Assembly: GCF_024741795.1 (NCBI RefSeq) | Contig: NZ_CP102950.1 | Coordinates: forward strand, 1,736,001 to 1,800,000 | Source: Arthrobacter sp. CJ23 | GTDB taxonomy: Bacteria; Actinomycetota; Actinomycetes; Actinomycetales; Micrococcaceae | Direction: 5' to 3' | Length of the DNA stretch: 64,000 bases | In this document: one piece after another, positions 59,440 to 64,000 of the stretch | How the letters are laid out: every line of letters begins with the position of its first letter | Numbering within the stretch: the stretch's first letter is position 1 | Program-made: the position numbers and the translations under genes | The notes under the pieces: generated by a model | The model's database searches: none | Told to the model about the DNA's origin: nothing | What the model saw: the letters and a program-made list of their open reading frames with translations, nothing else

Positions 59440-61074
59440 ATGGAGAATTTGCCGACTGTTGCCGGGGCCATGCCGCTGATCCCCGGATTCCGGCCATCCC
59501 GCGAGCTGGGGCGCGGCGCCAGCGCCAGCGTGTGGCTGGCCGCCAGGGAAGCGGATGGCCGGCTTTTCGCCGTCAAATGCCTCGACGCCGGACTGCCCGA
59601 CGCCGGTGCTGCCGCCAGGCAGGCCGAGCTGCTCCGTGAGGTGCGGATCCTCTCGCGGCTGAACCACGAGCATCTGGTCAAGACCCACGACGTGGTCAGG
59701 CTGGGAGGCGCCGCCGACGGCAGCCTCGGCCTGGTCCTGGACTACGCCGCCGGGGGATCCCTGGGCCAGCTGGTGGCCAGCCGCGGGAGGCTGGGTGTCG
59801 GCGAAACCGTGACGGTCCTGACGCCTGTGGCGCAGGTCATTTCGTACCTGCACGGCCACGGCATGACCCATTCCGATGTTTCACCGGGCAATATCCTCTT
59901 CACAGCGCACGGCAAACCCCTGCTGGCGGACCTGGGGATCGCCAGGATGCTCGGCGAAGCGGTTCCCGAATCCGCTGCAGGGACTCCGGGGTTCGCCGAT
60001 CCCGGCGGCGCCGATGCGGGCACGGCCGGACTTCATCCCGAGCGGGACGTCTATTCCCTGGCCGCACTGGGCTGGTATTGCCTCACCGGATCGGTGCCGG
60101 AGCTGACGGCCAAGCGGCCGCCCTTGTCCCTGCTCGTGCCGGAGGTACCCGCAGGACTCGCGGCAGCCATTGAGGCCGGCCTCAACCCCGACGGCAGGCA
60201 CCGGCCCTCTGCCGCGGAACTGGGAACGGCCGTCTACCGCTGCGCCGCACCGGAGCCGGTGGACCTCTCCGGCTCCGTGCATGCGACGGTCGTCCCCGAA
60301 CTCCTGACGCGGCGGCAGTCCATTGCGCCCACGGGCGGCATCCGGGGAAGGCTCAAGGGGCTCCGGCGCATCCGCGGGCACATGCCGGCCCCGGGAACGC
60401 GACGGCGGGCGAAGAGCGGGCTGCGCGACCACGCACGGGCAGGCCACGGCGGCCACGTCGGTGTGCGGGCGTCCAGGCTTGCCCGCTGGCCAGGTTCCGT
60501 CTTGATCGCCTCGGTGCTGATCGCAGTGATGGCGGTTTCGGCCATTTGGCTGTTCCGGGAACCGGTCGAAGCAGCAGTGGACGCACATGGGGCCGGGGCT
60601 CTGGCAGCAGCACAGACCCATGAAACAGCCGGAGCCGGATTGCCGGAGCAGCTGCGCAAGCAGCTGGCGTCGGACGATCCGGTCGAAGCGGTCCTTGCCC
60701 TTTCGGCCGTGCGGGACCTGGCGCTGAAGCAGGGGCCGCTGCAGCTTTTGGACGAGGTAAACCTGCCGGGGTCCGCGGCGGCCGCCGCCGATGCCAGGAT
60801 CCGTGCGCAGCTGGAACGGAGCCAGGCGGAAGGCGGGCGCCTGGTGCTGGCAGGATTCACCACGACACTGAGCAACATTGCCGTGGAACCGGGAACCACC
60901 GGTGAACGGGCCACGGTTGCCGTTGTCGCCAGCACCTCCGCCTATGCGGAACGCGACGAATCAGGGGCCACCGTCAGCGCCCAGGCTCCCGGACAATCCC
61001 AGGAGCTGCGGCTCGTCCTCGTCCGGACGAACGGTGCCTGGCGGATCTCCGAGATCCTGGCCGCCGCGACGTAG
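59440..61074 (+). CDS. Divergent membrane Ser/Thr kinase-like protein
   Basis: A kinase-like domain covers about residues 14-270: Gly loop LGRGASASV, Lys46 in FAVK, Glu67, catalytic loop H144-S-D-V-S-P-G-N151 and D164-L-G in place of DFG. HRD is HSD and the usual Lys two residues after the Asp is Ser; APE is replaced by ADPGG. A basic linker leads to one membrane helix (about 352-372) and an extracellular domain of about 170 residues (LPEQLRKQLASDDPVEAVLALSAVRDLAL; later VLVRTNGAWRISEIL, NTF2-like in look). No PASTA repeats. 544 residues. ATG at 59440; TTG two codons before is an alternative. Activity is uncertain. Confidence 0.8.
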   Translation: MENLPTVAGAMPLIPGFRPSRELGRGASASVWLAAREADGRLFAVKCLDAGLPDAGAAARQAELLREVRILSRLNHEHLVKTHDVVRLGGAADGSLGLVLDYAAGGSLGQLVASRGRLGVGETVTVLTPVAQVISYLHGHGMTHSDVSPGNILFTAHGKPLLADLGIARMLGEAVPESAAGTPGFADPGGADAGTAGLHPERDVYSLAALGWYCLTGSVPELTAKRPPLSLLVPEVPAGLAAAIEAGLNPDGRHRPSAAELGTAVYRCAAPEPVDLSGSVHATVVPELLTRRQSIAPTGGIRGRLKGLRRIRGHMPAPGTRRRAKSGLRDHARAGHGGHVGVRASRLARWPGSVLIASVLIAVMAVSAIWLFREPVEAAVDAHGAGALAAAQTHETAGAGLPEQLRKQLASDDPVEAVLALSAVRDLALKQGPLQLLDEVNLPGSAAAAADARIRAQLERSQAEGGRLVLAGFTTTLSNIAVEPGTTGERATVAVVASTSAYAERDESGATVSAQAPGQSQELRLVLVRTNGAWRISEILAAAT

Positions 61075-61098
61075 CAGTCGGCTATCTGCTGTCAGCCG

Positions 61099-61998
61099 TC
61101 AGCCGTCCTCGGTGCCGGCCAGCCACGCGGTGGCGTCGGCCAAAGCAGGGTGCTGCCATTGGAATCCGGAACCGGTGAGCCGTGCCGGCTCCATGCGCTG
61201 GTTGGCGAGGACGAGTTCATCGGCAAGCCGGCCCAGGACCAGCCGCAGCACTGGCGTGGGAACGCGGAGGACGGCCGGCCGGTGGAATGCTGCGGCAAGG
61301 CTGGCCACGATCGCATTGACGTCCGCGCTCTCCGGTGCACACACGTTGACCGGACCTTCAAGCCCGGAGCGCAGGAGAAAACTGAAGGCAGCCACCTCGT
61401 CCGCCAGGCTGATCCACGGCCAGTACTGGCGGCCGTTTCCGAGCGGGCCGCCGAGGCCCAGTTTCAGCAACGGAAGCACCGGACCGAGTGCCCCTCCCGA
61501 GCGGCTGAGCACCACCCCAGTACGGGGCGCCACAACCCGGACATTGGCCGGAGCCGTCCGCGCAGCCTTCTCCCATTCGACGCACAGCGCCGCCAGCATC
61601 CCTGTGCCCGGGCCGGAGTCCTCGCGGAGCAGCCCGGGCCGGGACGCGCCGTAGTAGCCGGACGCGGACTGGCTGATGAAGACCGCGGGCGGGGTGCCGA
61701 GGCGGCCCATCGCCGAGGTCAGCGTGCGCGTGGCATGCAGGCGGGATTCGCGGATTTCACGGACCCTTCGCCGCGTCCAGGGCCGGTCCCCGATGCCCGC
61801 GCCGGAAAGGTTCACCACGGCATCCGCACCGTCCAGCACCGATTCCTCGAGCACGCCGGCTGCCGGATCCCAGGTGGCCTCGTCCGGGCTGCCAGCTGCC
61901 CGCCGGACCAGCCGCACCACGTCCTCGCCTTGCTCCCTGAGGTACCCGGCCAACGCCGTGCCGATCATTCCGGAGGCTCCTGCAATCACGATCCGCAT
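61099..61998 (-). CDS. TIGR01777 family NAD-dependent epimerase-like protein
   Basis: Extended short-chain dehydrogenase fold: IVIAGASGMIGTALAGYL at the N-terminus, AVVNLSGAGIGDRPWTRRRVREIRESRL, the SASGYYG block with the Tyr, and the C-terminal DUF1731-like region GFQWQHPALADATAWL. Similar to SulA/YfcH proteins, whose substrate is not known. The ATG at 61998 gives the standard start MRIVIAG; an extension of 14 codons is not conserved. 299 residues. Confidence 0.88.
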   Translation of the reverse strand: MRIVIAGASGMIGTALAGYLREQGEDVVRLVRRAAGSPDEATWDPAAGVLEESVLDGADAVVNLSGAGIGDRPWTRRRVREIRESRLHATRTLTSAMGRLGTPPAVFISQSASGYYGASRPGLLREDSGPGTGMLAALCVEWEKAARTAPANVRVVAPRTGVVLSRSGGALGPVLPLLKLGLGGPLGNGRQYWPWISLADEVAAFSFLLRSGLEGPVNVCAPESADVNAIVASLAAAFHRPAVLRVPTPVLRLVLGRLADELVLANQRMEPARLTGSGFQWQHPALADATAWLAGTEDG

Positions 61999-62080
61999 GG
62001 TCCATCTCATCACGGCTGCCGTGCCGCAGGAAGGAGGCACGGACCGTTCGGCGTTGGCCCCTCGGCTCCTGCCTCTTGAC

Positions 62081-62086
62081 TATGAT
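62081..62086 (+). promoter_or_regulatory. -10 element of the tricorn-like gene (leaderless type)
   Basis: TATGAT, 6 bases before the ATG at 62093. No ribosome site precedes the ATG. Confidence 0.6.
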
Positions 62087-62092
62087 CGAACG

Positions 62093-64000
62093 ATGACCTC
62101 CTCCAGCTACCTCCGCTTCCCGCACCTGCACGGCGATCTGGTCACGTTCGTGGCCGAAGACGACGTCTGGATCGCCCCCGTCGAGGGCGGCCGCGCCTGG
62201 CGCGTAGCGTCCCAGCAACTGCAGGCACGCAACCCACGCTTCACGCCGGACGGCAAACAGCTCGTCTGGACGGCCGTCGTCGGGACCTCCCCGGAGGTCC
62301 TCACTGCCGACGTCGACGGCGGCGGGTACCGCCAGCTGAGCCATTTCGGGCACAGCACCACGCGTGTCAAGGGATTCACGCCGTCCGGCGATGTGCTGGT
62401 GACCAGCGCCTTCCAGCAGGCCGAAGGCCGCCACACGCATGCCTACAGCCTCCCGCTGGGCGGCGGCACCGCCGTCGGGCTTCCCTTCGGACCTGTCGAC
62501 TCTGTGGCGTACGGCCCGGAAATCGGCGACGAGAAGCCCGTGGTGCTTGCCAGTGTGCTGTCCCGCGAGCCTGCATGGTGGAAGCGCTACCGCGGCGGCA
62601 CGGCCGGGAAGCTGTGGATCGACTCCGACGGCAACGGCGAGTTTGAGCGGCTGGTTCCGCAGATTGACGGAAACCTGGCCGACCCTCTGTGGGTGGCGGG
62701 CAGGATCGCTTTCCTCTCGGACCACGAGGGCTACGGCAACCTGTACTCCGTACTGCCCGACGGCTCGGAACTGCGGCGCCACACGGACCACGAGGATTTC
62801 TACGTCCGGCACGCCAGCACCGACGGCCAGCGGATCATCTTCGAGTCCGCCGGCGAACTGTGGCTGCTGGCCGGACTTGATTCCGATGCCGTGAGGCTGG
62901 ACATCGTCCTCGGTTCCGCCTCCCCGGCGCGCAGGCCCGCGCCGCTCAAGGCCGGACTGCACCTCGGCGACGTGTTCCCGAATGCGGAGGGCACGGCCAG
63001 CGCCATCGAAACGCACGGCACCATCCACTGGCTGCGGCACAAGGACGGGCCGTCACGTGTGGTGGAAGCGACCCCCGGTGTCCGTGCCCGCCTGCCTCGG
63101 CCGCTCACTGACGGCCGCATCGCCTACGTGGCGGACCACGGCGGCGTTGAAGCCATCTACATCAAGGACATCGCGCCGGTCCTGTCCGGCAGCATGCAGC
63201 TTCCCGCGCCGGCGCAGCCCCCGTTTCCAGCGGAAACAGGGGATGCCTTGCCGAAGCCGGTTGCGGCCTCCGCGGTGACAGGCCAGACCGGAGTTCCCTC
63301 CAGGACGCCGGAGGGCCGGCTGGCAGCGGCTGAACGTCCGACGGCGGTGCCTGCCGACGATGTGCAGGAAACAGGTGCACAGGAAGCCGGTGCGACGGCT
63401 GCGGCCGCGCAGGAGGCCACCGGCGAAATCCGAGTCGCGTTCCCGAAGCCGGCACGCACCAGCGCCCTCGAAGCGAGTCCGGACGGACGGTGGCTGGCCG
63501 TCGGCACGGCCTTCGGCGACGTCTTCGTGGCCGACACGGCCGAGGGAACCCTGACGCTTTTGGTCAGCGTGGGCGAGGGAAGCATCGAACACCTTGCCTG
63601 GTCGCCTGATTCCCGCTGGCTGGCCTGGTCCGAGCCCGTGACGTCGTTCGGCTCCCGGAGCAAGCTTCGGATCGCCCGCCCGGCCGACGCGCAGACCGCC
63701 ATCGTCGACGTGACAGATGGCCGTTTCTGCGACGAATCACCCACCTTCACGCCTGATGGCAAATTCCTGGCCTTCCTGTCCAACCGCAGCTTTGACCCGG
63801 TCTACGACGGCCATGCCTTCGACCTCTCCTTCCCGAGCCCCATCAAGCCCTACCTCGTGGCACTTGCCGCGGACACGCCGTCGCCGTTTGGCCCTTCCGT
63901 GGATCCGCTCGGAGCCCCGGATGCCGGCGAAACCGCAGGCAGGGAGGTCGCAGGCAAGGGAAACAAGGCCGAGGACACGGTCGTTCCGGAGGTCCGGGTT
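62093..64000 (+). CDS. Tricorn-like protease, N-terminal part (3' end outside window)
   Basis: The frame is open from ATG 62093 to the window end, 636 residues. It begins YLRFPHLHGDLVTFVAEDDVW, the tricorn N-terminus, and shows WD-like propeller blades (RNPRFTPDGKQLVWTA; VAGRIAFLSDHEGYGNLYSV; TSALEASPDGRWLAVGTAFG; EHLAWSPDSRWLAWSEP; ESPTFTPDGKFLAFLSNRSFD). This is the peptide-sorting six- plus seven-blade propeller region; the PDZ and S41 serine protease parts should follow outside. A low-complexity Ala/Pro/Glu insert sits at about residues 370-450. Tricorn degrades oligopeptides from the proteasome. Confidence 0.9.
   Translation, partial: MTSSSYLRFPHLHGDLVTFVAEDDVWIAPVEGGRAWRVASQQLQARNPRFTPDGKQLVWTAVVGTSPEVLTADVDGGGYRQLSHFGHSTTRVKGFTPSGDVLVTSAFQQAEGRHTHAYSLPLGGGTAVGLPFGPVDSVAYGPEIGDEKPVVLASVLSREPAWWKRYRGGTAGKLWIDSDGNGEFERLVPQIDGNLADPLWVAGRIAFLSDHEGYGNLYSVLPDGSELRRHTDHEDFYVRHASTDGQRIIFESAGELWLLAGLDSDAVRLDIVLGSASPARRPAPLKAGLHLGDVFPNAEGTASAIETHGTIHWLRHKDGPSRVVEATPGVRARLPRPLTDGRIAYVADHGGVEAIYIKDIAPVLSGSMQLPAPAQPPFPAETGDALPKPVAASAVTGQTGVPSRTPEGRLAAAERPTAVPADDVQETGAQEAGATAAAAQEATGEIRVAFPKPARTSALEASPDGRWLAVGTAFGDVFVADTAEGTLTLLVSVGEGSIEHLAWSPDSRWLAWSEPVTSFGSRSKLRIARPADAQTAIVDVTDGRFCDESPTFTPDGKFLAFLSNRSFDPVYDGHAFDLSFPSPIKPYLVALAADTPSPFGPSVDPLGAPDAGETAGREVAGKGNKAEDTVVPEVRV

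Noticed and set aside
61075..61098. Terminator between the kinase-like gene and the epimerase gene
   Set aside because: Only short direct repeats (GTCAGCC twice) are there, with no convincing stem.

Overview
The window is a GC-rich stretch of an actinobacterial chromosome, most likely from Arthrobacter in the broad sense (Micrococcaceae). The placement is inferred from four things: a division and cell-wall (dcw) cluster without ftsA or ddl; the order class II DAHP synthase, PASTA kinase, Rv2175c-like protein, polyprenyl synthetase; two glutamine synthetases with glnE; and a MurE whose specificity motif fits L-lysine rather than diaminopimelate. It is almost entirely core genome. I see no insertion sequence, prophage, CRISPR array, tRNA or rRNA.

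Layout. 1-7.9 kb: the end of pyruvate carboxylase, acyl-CoA synthetase, a ROK glucokinase, a lipase-like hydrolase with a small membrane protein, 1-acylglycerol-3-phosphate acyltransferase and class II DAHP synthase. 7.9-15.8 kb: PASTA kinase pknL, a LysM lytic transglycosylase, the Rv2175c-type DNA-binding protein, a polyprenyl synthetase with a lipoprotein, DNA polymerase IV and a DUF3040 protein. 16.1-35.8 kb: the dcw cluster, mraZ-rsmH-ftsL-ftsI-murE-murF-mraY-murD-ftsW-murG-murC-ftsQ-ftsZ-pgeF-PLP protein-sepF-yggT-divIVA, with many 4-8 base start/stop overlaps. 35.8-45.1 kb: lspA, an RluD-type pseudouridine synthase, a membrane protein, dnaE, a flavin reductase, a membrane protein, hisD and nrdR. 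45.1-49 kb: the map-ppgK-SDR operon on the minus strand, a 55-residue SPOR-like protein and panB. 49.1-57.5 kb: glnA2-glnE, a GNAT protein, a 36-residue membrane protein, glnA1 on the minus strand, an RDD protein and a DUF4191 protein. 57.6-64 kb: lipB-lipA, an unusual membrane kinase, a TIGR01777 epimerase and the start of a tricorn-like protease.

How the genes work together. The dcw block makes the lipid-linked peptidoglycan precursor (MurE, MurF, MraY, MurD, MurG, MurC), uses it at the septum (FtsW, FtsI, FtsQ, FtsL, FtsZ, SepF) and at the poles (DivIVA). PknL, with extracellular PASTA repeats, and the LysM transglycosylase beside it act on or sense the same wall. glnA1, glnA2 and glnE form the ammonium-assimilation and adenylylation control group. 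lipB and lipA make protein-bound lipoate.

The most informative non-coding signals are: a TANNNT -10 hexamer 6-7 bases before the start codon of thirteen genes, which predicts leaderless mRNAs and fixes several starts; a four-part GlnR-type operator upstream of glnA1; tandem NrdR-like boxes next to a 22-base perfect palindrome upstream of nrdR; a 10-base-period array of TGGAG-like boxes over the mraZ promoter; and a 54-base tandem repeat between the SPOR-like gene and panB. I found no gene cluster that looks like a wholly new system. The best candidates for undescribed biology are the kinase at 59.4 kb, the small proteins and the regulatory DNA above.
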